DNA from: Propionibacteriaceae bacterium
Lineage (GTDB): Bacteria > Actinomycetota > Actinomycetes > Propionibacteriales > Propionibacteriaceae
Assembly (NCBI GenBank): GCA_003153855.1
Contig: PMBM01000154.1
Coordinates: 6,153 to 16,210, forward strand
Length of the DNA: 10,058 bases
Reading direction: 5' to 3'
Numbering within the stretch: the first letter of the stretch is position 1; each line of letters begins with the position of its first letter. The notes beneath the pieces are model-generated. The model saw only the letters and a list, made by a program, of their open reading frames with translations, ran no database searches and was not told the DNA's origin. The position numbers and the translations under genes were made by a program. Below are positions 1 to 5,887 of the stretch, one piece after another.

Positions 1-73
1 GGCCCAGGCAACACCCTCGGCGCGAGCGTGCCTGTCGGCGAGATGGGCTGACGACCCCGCTGGAGGGCGACGG

Positions 74-2734
74 TCAGATGGCGCGGAAGCGGCTTGCAGA
101 ACGTCGCGCGTGGCGGTGGCGGCGTTCCTCGGACGAGAGACGCGCGGTCGGCGCCGTCGGGGTTGGCGAGATCACGGGAACTGGAGGGACGCCGAACCGG
201 TAGTAGGCGAGCTTCGCGAGCTCGATCACGCTGAGGTACACGAGCACGACGCCGACGAGTGCCAGCAGAAAGATGACCGGCAGGGGCTTGAACCCGATCA
301 GTGACGCCAGTGGGCTGTACGGGATGACGACGCCGGCGGCGACGATCCCCAGCACCGTGATGCGGAGCAGGGTGCCGGGCCGGCTCTTCCAGAACGGGAC
401 GCGCCGGGTGCGGATCGCGAAGACGATCAGCGTCTGGGTGGCGAGGGACTCGACGAACCAGCCGGCCTGGAACTCGGGGACCGGCGCGTGGAGCACCCAC
501 AGCATCAGCCCGAAGGTGAGGAAGTCGAACAGCGAGCTGATCGGTCCGAAGATCAGCATGAAGCGCCGGATGCTCGCGATGTCCCAGTGCGACGGCTTGC
601 GGAGCTGCTCACTGTCGACGCTGTCGGTCGGGATGGCGAGCTGGCTGGAGTCGTACAGCAGGTTGTTGAGCAGGATCTGGCTGGGGGTCATGGGAAGGAA
701 GGGTAGGAACAAGGACGCCAGTGCTGCCGAGAACATGTTCCCGAAGTTGCTCGAGGTGCCCATCTGGACGTACTTGATCGTGTTCGTGAAGACCTTGCGG
801 CCGTCGACGACCGCCTCGGCGATGACCCCGAGATCCTTGTCCAGCAGCACGATGTCCGCGGCGTCCTTCGCGACGTCGACAGCGCTGTGCACGCTGATGC
901 CGACGTCCGCCGCGTGGAGGGCCGGGGCGTCGTTGACCCCGTCGCCGAGGAACGCGACCGAATGGTGCTGCCGCAGGACGCGGATGATCCGAGCCTTCTG
1001 GTCGGGGGACACCCGCGCCAGGAGCGAGGTCCGTTGGGCCGCCTCGTACAGGTCGATGTCGCTGAGGGACTCGACGGCTTCGCCTGTCAGCGTCTCGCCG
1101 GGGTCCAGCCCCATGTCGCGGCACACCTTCTCCGCCACCCGCTGGTTGTCCCCGGTGGCGATCTTCACCGCGACGTTCAAGGCGTTGAGGCGGTCGATCG
1201 ACGCCTTGGCGTCCTGCTTGGGCTCGTCGGAGAAGTTGAGGTAGCCGGCCAGGGTGAAGCCAGCTGTGTCCGTGGCGGGAAGCTTGGTGGCGCTCGGCAG
1301 CGCTCTGACCGCGACGGCCACGACACGGGCTCCCTGGTCGAAGAGCTGCTCGACGGCCTGGGAGTCGGCCGGGTCGACGTCGCTGCACAGCACCAGCACT
1401 GACTCCGGCGCTCCCTTGATGACCTCCTGCCGTCCGTCCTTGTCCGACTGGATCAGCACCGCGTTCGTACGGGAGTCGTGGTCGAACGGCCGAAGGTCGA
1501 GGCGAGCGTGGCCGCCGAGGTCGGTGTGGCCGAGTGTCGCCTCGGCGAGCGCTGCATCCAAGGGGTCCTGGCCCACGTTGTTGGCTCCCACGGCGGCGAA
1601 GTCGGTCTCGCAGCTGAGCAGCCCCAACAGGGCGACGGCCGGTTCGGTGAACCCTTGCGCGGGTATCGCCGCGACGTACGTCAGTCTGCCGTTGGTCAGT
1701 GTCCCTGTCTTGTCGGTCACCAGGACGTCGACGTTGCCCAGGTCCTCGATGCAGACGAGGCGCTTGACCAGCACATGCTTCGTGGACAGGAGGCGCGCGC
1801 CTGCGGCGAGGCTCGTGTTGACCACGGCGGGGAGGAGCTGAGGAGTGATGCCCACGGCAATGGCGAGGGCGAACATCAGTCCTGTGAGGAGCGGACGATG
1901 CTGGAGGGTGTTCGCGGCGAAGATGAACACCGCCAACGCGATCGCGACCCACATCAGGAACTGCGAGAACTTGGCCAGTCCCTTCTGGAAGCTCGTCACG
2001 GGCGGCGCTTGGTTGAGCGATGCCGCGATGCGCCCGAAGACCGCGTCCGCGCCCGTGGCCACGGCGATCCCAGCGCCGGACCCGGACTGGACGACGGTGC
2101 CCATGAGCGCGCAGCACGGCAGGTCGCCCAACCCCGGACTGCCGCTGCCGGCCGCGGTGCCCTTGTCGGCCGCCTGCGACTCGCCGGTGACGGCGGACTC
2201 GTCGCACGAGAGGTTCGTGGCTTGGATCAGCCGGAGGTCGGCGGGGACGACGTGTCCGAGACTGATGTGTACGAGGTCGCCGCGGACGACGTGCGAGACG
2301 TCGATCTCCTTCTGGACGCCGTCGCGGACGACCACAGTGGTGTGGGTGATCCGGTCCTGAAGGGAGTCGGCCGTACGTTGCGCCTTGTACTCGTTCCAGA
2401 ACCCCAGGCTGACGCTCATGGCAAGGATGACAAGGATGATCGTGGCGTCCGCGACATCCCCGGTGGCCATCGACAGGATCGCCGCCACGGCGAGCAGGAT
2501 CAGCAGCGGGCTCTTGACCTGTCCCCACAGCACGCGCGCGGCCGACGCACGGTGAGTCGGAACGGAGTTGGCCCCATCGCGGGTCAGCCGCTCCGCAGCT
2601 TCCTGGCTGGTCAGGCCCCCGTTGGGCGTACCGAGCGTGGACTGCACCTCGGCGGCGTCGATGCACGCCGCCTGCTGGATCGGCGACGGGGCATGGGCCG
2701 AGGTTCTCGTCCCAGCCAACGTCTGCGTGTCCAC
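74..2734 (-). CDS. mgtA: MgtA/MgtB-type P3B magnesium-importing P-type ATPase
   Basis: ATP-driven inward Mg2+ transporter of the cytoplasmic membrane, 886 aa, near the usual family length of about 900. Hallmarks seen: actuator loop TGES at 183-186, phosphorylation motif DKTGT at 341-345 (D341 takes the phosphate), nucleotide-binding KGAPE at 440-444, ATGDN at 526-530 and hinge GDGVNDA at 597-603. Ten hydrophobic segments can be placed: four before residue 305 and six between 661 and 838. TM4 carries GITPQLLP (295-302), and the stretch after TM5 (NFGNMFS, NNLLYDSSQLAIP, LRKP) is typical of P3B Mg2+ pumps rather than Ca2+ or heavy-metal pumps. The start is GTG at 2734. An in-frame TAG lies nine bases upstream and a GAGGA sits directly against the GTG, so initiation may be inefficient or leaderless. 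The C-terminus after about 845 is a Pro- then Arg-rich cytoplasmic tail. Family is certain; direction and ion specificity are inferred from the family. Confidence 0.93.
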   Translation of the reverse strand: MDTQTLAGTRTSAHAPSPIQQAACIDAAEVQSTLGTPNGGLTSQEAAERLTRDGANSVPTHRASAARVLWGQVKSPLLILLAVAAILSMATGDVADATIILVILAMSVSLGFWNEYKAQRTADSLQDRITHTTVVVRDGVQKEIDVSHVVRGDLVHISLGHVVPADLRLIQATNLSCDESAVTGESQAADKGTAAGSGSPGLGDLPCCALMGTVVQSGSGAGIAVATGADAVFGRIAASLNQAPPVTSFQKGLAKFSQFLMWVAIALAVFIFAANTLQHRPLLTGLMFALAIAVGITPQLLPAVVNTSLAAGARLLSTKHVLVKRLVCIEDLGNVDVLVTDKTGTLTNGRLTYVAAIPAQGFTEPAVALLGLLSCETDFAAVGANNVGQDPLDAALAEATLGHTDLGGHARLDLRPFDHDSRTNAVLIQSDKDGRQEVIKGAPESVLVLCSDVDPADSQAVEQLFDQGARVVAVAVRALPSATKLPATDTAGFTLAGYLNFSDEPKQDAKASIDRLNALNVAVKIATGDNQRVAEKVCRDMGLDPGETLTGEAVESLSDIDLYEAAQRTSLLARVSPDQKARIIRVLRQHHSVAFLGDGVNDAPALHAADVGISVHSAVDVAKDAADIVLLDKDLGVIAEAVVDGRKVFTNTIKYVQMGTSSNFGNMFSAALASLFLPFLPMTPSQILLNNLLYDSSQLAIPTDSVDSEQLRKPSHWDIASIRRFMLIFGPISSLFDFLTFGLMLWVLHAPVPEFQAGWFVESLATQTLIVFAIRTRRVPFWKSRPGTLLRITVLGIVAAGVVIPYSPLASLIGFKPLPVIFLLALVGVVLVYLSVIELAKLAYYRFGVPPVPVISPTPTAPTARLSSEERRHRHARRSASRFRAI

Positions 2735-2861
2735 TCCTCGACGCTAGCCCACCGGACGGGCGATCCGGCCGTGCCTGGCGCGGGGACCCATGGGAAAGCT
2801 CCCGGTCCGCGCGCTCACACCACGCCGACCCTCGCGGGCTGGCTCCTAAGAGGTCGCTGAA

Positions 2862-2877
2862 GAACGTCTAAATGTTC
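2862..2877. promoter_or_regulatory. Imperfect 16-bp inverted repeat, possible operator
   Basis: The sequence GAACGTCTAAATGTTC matches its own reverse complement at 12 of 16 positions, with perfect GAAC/GTTC ends. It is enclosed by an outer GAAGA (2859-2863) and TCTTC (2881-2885). It sits in the A/T-rich part of the region between mgtA and the 2TM gene, as expected for a repressor or activator site. The actinobacterial LexA box has GAAC-N4-GTTC spacing; here the spacing is N8, so SOS control is not indicated. The bound regulator is unknown. Confidence 0.3.
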
Positions 2878-3044
2878 CGATCTTCAACCGCACCACGATG
2901 TCGGATGGCGTCGAATGTGGATCGGCAGACCTCGTGAGTCGGGTCTACCGCACCTGATGGAAGCCGGGGACCTCATCCAGTTCCTCAACAGCTTCGGCAG
3001 GCCGAGACACACGTACGTCGCTTCTCGCACTTACCCTTGCCGCC

Positions 3045-3051
3045 GAAGGAG
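3045..3051 (+). promoter_or_regulatory. Ribosome binding site of the 2TM protein gene
   Basis: GAAGGAG lies four bases before the ATG at 3056. It decides the start: the same frame is open from an ATG at 2915, but that one has no such site and its extra 47 residues look non-coding. Confidence 0.75.
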
Positions 3052-3055
3052 CATC

Positions 3056-3637
3056 ATGAGCACTCCCGTCCCGCCCGCTCCCACCGTCGCCGCATCTGAC
3101 GACATTCCAGTCTCCGTGGCCAGCTTGCAAGAGTGCCTCGACAGCGCCAGGTACTGGATCCAGCTCCTGCCGGCCTACGCGAATGCCATGCAGCGTCGCG
3201 CCGATCGGCTGGCGATCGCTGCAGGACTACTCGCCGCAATCACAGGCCTCTCCGTCTGGACCGACTTCCAACAGGCGTCCAACGCCCTCGGCCGCTGGAC
3301 AGTCGTGGCCGTCTCTCTACTCAGTGCCATGTTGGCGCTGATGCCACGCGTCAAGAACTACGGGGAGATGGCGGGGCACGCCCGTGAGCTCTCCGCGAAC
3401 TACGGGCAGGTGTCCGGAGCCCTGTTGGACCTGTGGTTCGACCAAGGTGCCCTCGGCACCCCGGACGCACGCAACACGATCAAGAGATTCGATGAGATCA
3501 AGGCCGGGAAGGATTCCAATCTCCGCGATCTACCCCTGAAGCCCACGGGAAACGTAGCGCGCGACGAGCATGGCGTGGCGCAATGGCCTCTCAACGTGTA
3601 CGACCTCGCCAGGCGGCGCCAGAGTCTTCCGAGCTGA
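3056..3637 (+). CDS. Two-transmembrane protein, SLATT/DUF4231-like
   Basis: 193 aa. An N-terminal Pro-rich stretch (1-20) precedes a helix (21-50). Two hydrophobic membrane segments then follow at about 52-69 and 81-97, joined by a short loop, and after them an amphipathic, charged cytoplasmic region (98-160) and a short tail. This helix/TM/TM/long-helix plan resembles the SLATT (SMODS and SLOG-associating 2TM) and DUF4231 groups. SLATT proteins are predicted membrane effectors of bacterial conflict systems, but many members stand alone with unknown roles. No partner nucleotide-sensor or cyclase gene is visible here. The gene shares its strand with the lectin genes, 181 bp upstream of the first, so co-transcription is possible but not shown. 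Sampled base composition is lower in GC toward the 3' end. Family assignment is by overall shape, not by a diagnostic motif. Confidence 0.6.
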   Translation: MSTPVPPAPTVAASDDIPVSVASLQECLDSARYWIQLLPAYANAMQRRADRLAIAAGLLAAITGLSVWTDFQQASNALGRWTVVAVSLLSAMLALMPRVKNYGEMAGHARELSANYGQVSGALLDLWFDQGALGTPDARNTIKRFDEIKAGKDSNLRDLPLKPTGNVARDEHGVAQWPLNVYDLARRRQSLPS

Positions 3638-3649
3638 CCGGTTCAGCGG

Positions 3650-3730
3650 TCACCCTCGGCCGGGGACGATGGCGACGCAGCGAGCCAAGACCCTGGACCC
3701 AGCAGAAACTCGACGGCGGGCTCCGGAGGT
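3650..3730 (-). pseudogene. Remnant of a cyclase gene 3' end
   Basis: Read on the minus strand, this stretch ends in codons for AGS, three unrelated residues, ARCVAIVP, then GRG and a TGA stop at 3652-3650. The intact cyclase gene at 5888-6631 ends with AGS, three residues, ARCVAIVP, then R and stop. Within the eight shared codons of ARCVAIVP the only base differences are three synonymous third-position changes (GCT/GCC, GTC/GTT, CCC/CCG). That is the pattern expected of related coding sequence rather than chance. Upstream of AGS the similarity fades within about ten residues and no start or catalytic motif remains, so it cannot encode an enzyme. The left (5') limit given is approximate. Confidence 0.5.
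3666..3682. repeat. 17-bp direct repeat, left copy
   Basis: ACGATGGCGACGCAGCG occurs here and again at 5898-5914 in the same orientation. Both copies encode RCVAIV on the minus strand: here in the cyclase remnant, there in the last codons of the intact cyclase gene. The pair brackets the two lectin genes. Confidence 0.7.
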
Positions 3731-3806
3731 GACGTGAAACTGCCCCCCGAGGCGGAAGACCCCGATCCTGATGCGCAAAACGGCCACGCATGGCCAGGGC
3801 CGCTGT

Positions 3807-3812
3807 TACGTT
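3807..3812 (+). promoter_or_regulatory. Possible -10 box of a leaderless lectin transcript
   Basis: TACGTT fits the actinobacterial TANNNT -10 consensus and lies six bases before the ATG at 3819. Transcription would then begin at or next to the start codon. No Shine-Dalgarno-like sequence precedes that ATG, which agrees with leaderless translation. No recognisable -35 hexamer was found at 17-18 bp spacing. Confidence 0.35.
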
Positions 3813-3818
3813 CGCCCC

Positions 3819-4790
3819 ATGGCATTCACCCCCATTATTCTTCGCCGAGACCCCTTGAGGTCGGCAGCCCGGGATACCGCCAAGCGCGGATCCACAGCGA
3901 CCTTGTGGTCGCTGATGCTCCTCGTGATCACGGGTCTGTTCAGCACGAGCGTCTTCGTGCCGCCTGCTCGGTCCGCGACAGTTGCTCCGCCCTGTACCAC
4001 CAACGCCATCTCGTGGACGGGCACCAGGCTGTACTCGCCGGGGGGTTTCTGCCTGATAAGCAATGGGGACTATCTGATCTTCCAGACCGATGGAAACTTC
4101 GTCTGGTACGTCAACGGTGTTGCACTGTGGAGCAGCGTCACGTCCGGTACGGGTCAGACCCTGGCCTTGCAGGGTGACGGCAACGTTGTCGTGTACTCCG
4201 CGAGTGGGAAACCGCTGTACGCCAGCAGCTGGGGATCGATCCTTGCGCCCTTTGCCATGGCCACGACTCCAGACCTGGAGAAGGACATGAGCATCTGGTT
4301 CGGCCAGCACAGACACACTGTGACGCAGACCGCCATGGTGCCAGCAGGCGGCGGCTTCCCTACGGCCCTGTCCGGCCTCGAGTACATGGACTTGGGGTCT
4401 CAGGGCAGCTGCACCGTCGACAACTTCCCCGTCATGATGCGGTTCCCGGGGCGCGTCCTGGACGCGGGTCAGTTCTGCTGGTCAACCGACAACGGCACCC
4501 TCATCTTCCAGTCGGATGGAAACCTGGTCGAGTATGTGGGTGGCGCCCCGCGATGGAACAGCGGGACCTGGGGGAGAGGAAGTCGGCTCGGCCTCCAGAC
4601 GGACGGGAACATCGTGATCTACAACGCTTCGGGGGCCCCCATCTGGGCTCTTTCCTGGTTGATCAAGGGCTGGTCGGCGCACGACCTCACCCATGGGAAC
4701 GGGTGGATGTCGATCACGGTCGGCACTGATCACACGGTCAACGTGCAGGTCGAGGACCTGCGCAGCCCTGATCTCAGCTGGACGGTGTGA
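3819..4790 (+). CDS. Secreted tandem bulb-type lectin protein (first copy)
   Basis: 323 aa. A basic N-terminus (1-27) and a hydrophobic core (about 28-46) ending in PPARSA form a signal peptide or membrane anchor, so the protein is probably exported. Two monocot mannose-binding (B_lectin) domains follow. Domain one (about 57-139) has sugar-site motifs QTDGNFVWY (89-97) and QGDGNVVVY (118-126). Domain two (about 217-280) has QSDGNLVEY (231-239) and QTDGNIVIY (260-268). All four keep the Q-D-N-V-Y residues that bind mannose-like sugars. A cysteine pair precedes each set of sites (C59/C78 and C198/C220) and may form disulfides. A 40-residue extension with GWSAHDLTHGNG (284-295) ends the protein. 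The start at 3819 is favoured over the in-frame ATG at 3771 because of the -10-like TACGTT just upstream; neither has a good ribosome binding site. Role unknown: bacteriocin-like killing, adhesion or glycan binding are candidates. Confidence 0.85.
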   Translation: MAFTPIILRRDPLRSAARDTAKRGSTATLWSLMLLVITGLFSTSVFVPPARSATVAPPCTTNAISWTGTRLYSPGGFCLISNGDYLIFQTDGNFVWYVNGVALWSSVTSGTGQTLALQGDGNVVVYSASGKPLYASSWGSILAPFAMATTPDLEKDMSIWFGQHRHTVTQTAMVPAGGGFPTALSGLEYMDLGSQGSCTVDNFPVMMRFPGRVLDAGQFCWSTDNGTLIFQSDGNLVEYVGGAPRWNSGTWGRGSRLGLQTDGNIVIYNASGAPIWALSWLIKGWSAHDLTHGNGWMSITVGTDHTVNVQVEDLRSPDLSWTV

Positions 4791-4795
4791 TCGAC

Positions 4796-4828
4796 ATGGC
4801 GCTTCATCTCTCCGACGCTCCACGATGA
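4796..4828 (+). other. Ten-codon mini-ORF overlapping the second lectin start
   Basis: An ATG six bases after the first lectin's stop opens a ten-codon frame (MALHLSDAPR) whose TGA at 4826-4828 overlaps the next gene's ATG at 4825 as ATGA. The second lectin gene has no Shine-Dalgarno sequence of its own, so ribosomes finishing this frame could re-initiate there. The mini-ORF has only a weak GGTG-like site before it and may be chance. Confidence 0.3.
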
Positions 4829-5778
4829 GGCGGTCCTTTCTGCCCGACCGCGTCAGCGGTCCCAGGCTTGTCGCCAGGCTTCTCGTTCTTCTGCTGCTGA
4901 CCGGTCTGTGGAGCACGAGTCTCTACATCCCGCCGGCGAGGGCCGCGGCGGTTGTTCCGCCCTGTTCCACCTCGTGGATGGCGTGGAACGACACACAGCT
5001 CTACTCGCCGGGAACCTTCTGCCTGGCCGGCAGCGGGGACTACTTCATCTTCCAGGCTGACGGAAACCTGGTCTGGTACGTGAACGGCGTTCCCCTCTGG
5101 AGCAGTGTGACGGCTGGTACGGGCCAGACCTTGGCCCTCCAGGGTGATGGAAACGTTGTTGTCTACTCCGCGGGGGGCACGCCTCTGTACGCCAGCAGCT
5201 GGGGCTACAACAAAGCCGCCTTCACAACTCCGGATCGGTCCAAAACGCTGATGGTCTCAGTGAATGCCCAAAAGGCACACTCGATCCAGCACCAGTTTGA
5301 GCTCAGCGCGACAGCGTGGGCAGGTTCCGCGCTCGACGGCCTCCTGTGGCAGGAGTCCGGGAGTGTCAGTAACTGCATGGTGGTTGTCGACCCGCCTGCC
5401 GAGACGTACAGGTTCCAGGTGAGAACCCCCGCGCGATCCCTTTCCGCCGGCCAGTTCTGCTGGTCGAAAGAATGGGGCACATTGGTGTTCCAGGCTGACG
5501 GGAACTTCGTCAAGTACGTTGCGGGGAAGGCCCAGTGGAACAGCAGGACCGGAGGCAGAGGAGTCCGTCTTGCCTTCCAGTCGGACGGAAACATCGTCAT
5601 CTACGACGCCTCCGGTGCGGCCATCTGGGCAACCTCGATGGTGCTTCGCGGGGGTTGGACGGCACGAGACCTGACGCACGGCAACGGTTACCTGTTCATA
5701 GAGATCCTTCAGAACTCGATCTACTGGGAGACGGAGGACAATCTCGTCCACGTGTCTCCTTCGGCCTGGATCCTCTGA
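4825..5778 (+). CDS. Secreted tandem bulb-type lectin protein (second copy)
   Basis: 317 aa, paralogue of the preceding gene. Signal peptide: basic start, Leu-rich core (about 17-33), then PPARAAA with an AxA-type cleavage site near 40. Domain one (about 45-127) carries QADGNLVWY (77-85) and QGDGNVVVY (106-114). Domain two (about 209-271) carries QADGNFVKY (223-231) and QSDGNIVIY (252-260), so all four sugar sites are intact. Hand alignment to the first copy gives about 64/83 identical residues in domain one and 43/63 in domain two, while the linker between them is almost unrelated. The cysteine pairs (C47/C66, C184/C212) and the tail motif GGWTARDLTHGNG (276-288) are shared. The gap to the first gene is 34 bp, so the two are almost certainly one transcript. 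The start is the ATG at 4825, chosen by alignment of the signal peptides; there is no Shine-Dalgarno site. Lower GC than the flanking genes. Confidence 0.86.
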   Translation: MRRSFLPDRVSGPRLVARLLVLLLLTGLWSTSLYIPPARAAAVVPPCSTSWMAWNDTQLYSPGTFCLAGSGDYFIFQADGNLVWYVNGVPLWSSVTAGTGQTLALQGDGNVVVYSAGGTPLYASSWGYNKAAFTTPDRSKTLMVSVNAQKAHSIQHQFELSATAWAGSALDGLLWQESGSVSNCMVVVDPPAETYRFQVRTPARSLSAGQFCWSKEWGTLVFQADGNFVKYVAGKAQWNSRTGGRGVRLAFQSDGNIVIYDASGAAIWATSMVLRGGWTARDLTHGNGYLFIEILQNSIYWETEDNLVHVSPSAWIL

Positions 5779-5853
5779 GGTTGATGTTGCCCGGGGCGCA
5801 GCGATCGGTATTTCGGCGCACAACGTTCACGCTCGAGGATGTGGTGGGCCACG

Positions 5854-5865
5854 CCGTACGTACGG
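5854..5865. repeat. 12-bp perfect palindrome in a convergent gap
   Basis: CCGTACGTACGG is self-complementary and lies in the 109-bp gap between the convergent second lectin and cyclase genes. It has no loop or U-run, so it is a poor terminator candidate. It could be a protein-binding site or chance, given how common GTAC is in this DNA. Confidence 0.25.
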
Positions 5866-5887
5866 GGAGGCTCGCCTGAAGGGGAGC

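Larger units (their letters stand above)
2735..3055. promoter_or_regulatory. Divergent intergenic region between mgtA and the 2TM protein gene
   Basis: This 321-bp non-coding stretch separates two divergently transcribed genes and must hold both promoters. The central part (about 2855-2890) is more A/T-rich than its surroundings and contains the inverted repeat listed separately. An in-frame extension of the downstream gene back to 2915 is open, but it lacks a ribosome binding site, so I treat it as untranslated. I saw no convincing M-box-like magnesium riboswitch fold by eye, and no clear -35/-10 pair for either gene. Confidence 0.5.

Noticed and set aside
1..51. Possible 3' end of a plus-strand gene (16 codons then TGA at 49-51)
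   Set aside because: The frame is open from the window edge with G/C-rich third positions and would converge on mgtA, but 16 codons without a motif are too few to support a gene.
609..2666. Long 685-residue minus-strand reading frame inside the Mg2+ ATPase gene
   Set aside because: Extremely Arg/Pro/Gly-rich translation with no domain; it is an out-of-frame reading of the ATPase gene, common in high-GC DNA.
1478..2860. 460-residue plus-strand frame antisense to the ATPase gene
   Set aside because: No recognisable motif, antisense to a gene with all P-type ATPase motifs, and composition typical of a GC shadow.
2841..2865. Sequence reminiscent of an insertion-sequence terminal repeat (CTAAGAGGTCGCTGAAGAAC)
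   Set aside because: No matching inverted copy, no target-site duplication and no transposase fragment in the window.
2915..3055. 47-residue N-terminal extension of the 2TM protein
   Set aside because: No ribosome binding site at the 2915 ATG, while a strong GAAGGAG precedes the ATG at 3056; the extension has no conserved feature.
2735..3055. Magnesium riboswitch upstream of mgtA
   Set aside because: The ATPase start has an in-frame stop nine bases upstream but no M-box-like conserved helices could be drawn by eye; a covariance-model search would decide.
3591..4316. 241-residue minus-strand frame antisense to the first lectin
   Set aside because: Its only meaningful similarity is in a different frame (the cyclase remnant near 3650); the rest is antisense shadow.
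5779..5887. Rho-independent terminator between the convergent second lectin and cyclase genes
   Set aside because: Only weak, interrupted complementarity and no U-run; the 12-bp palindrome has no loop.
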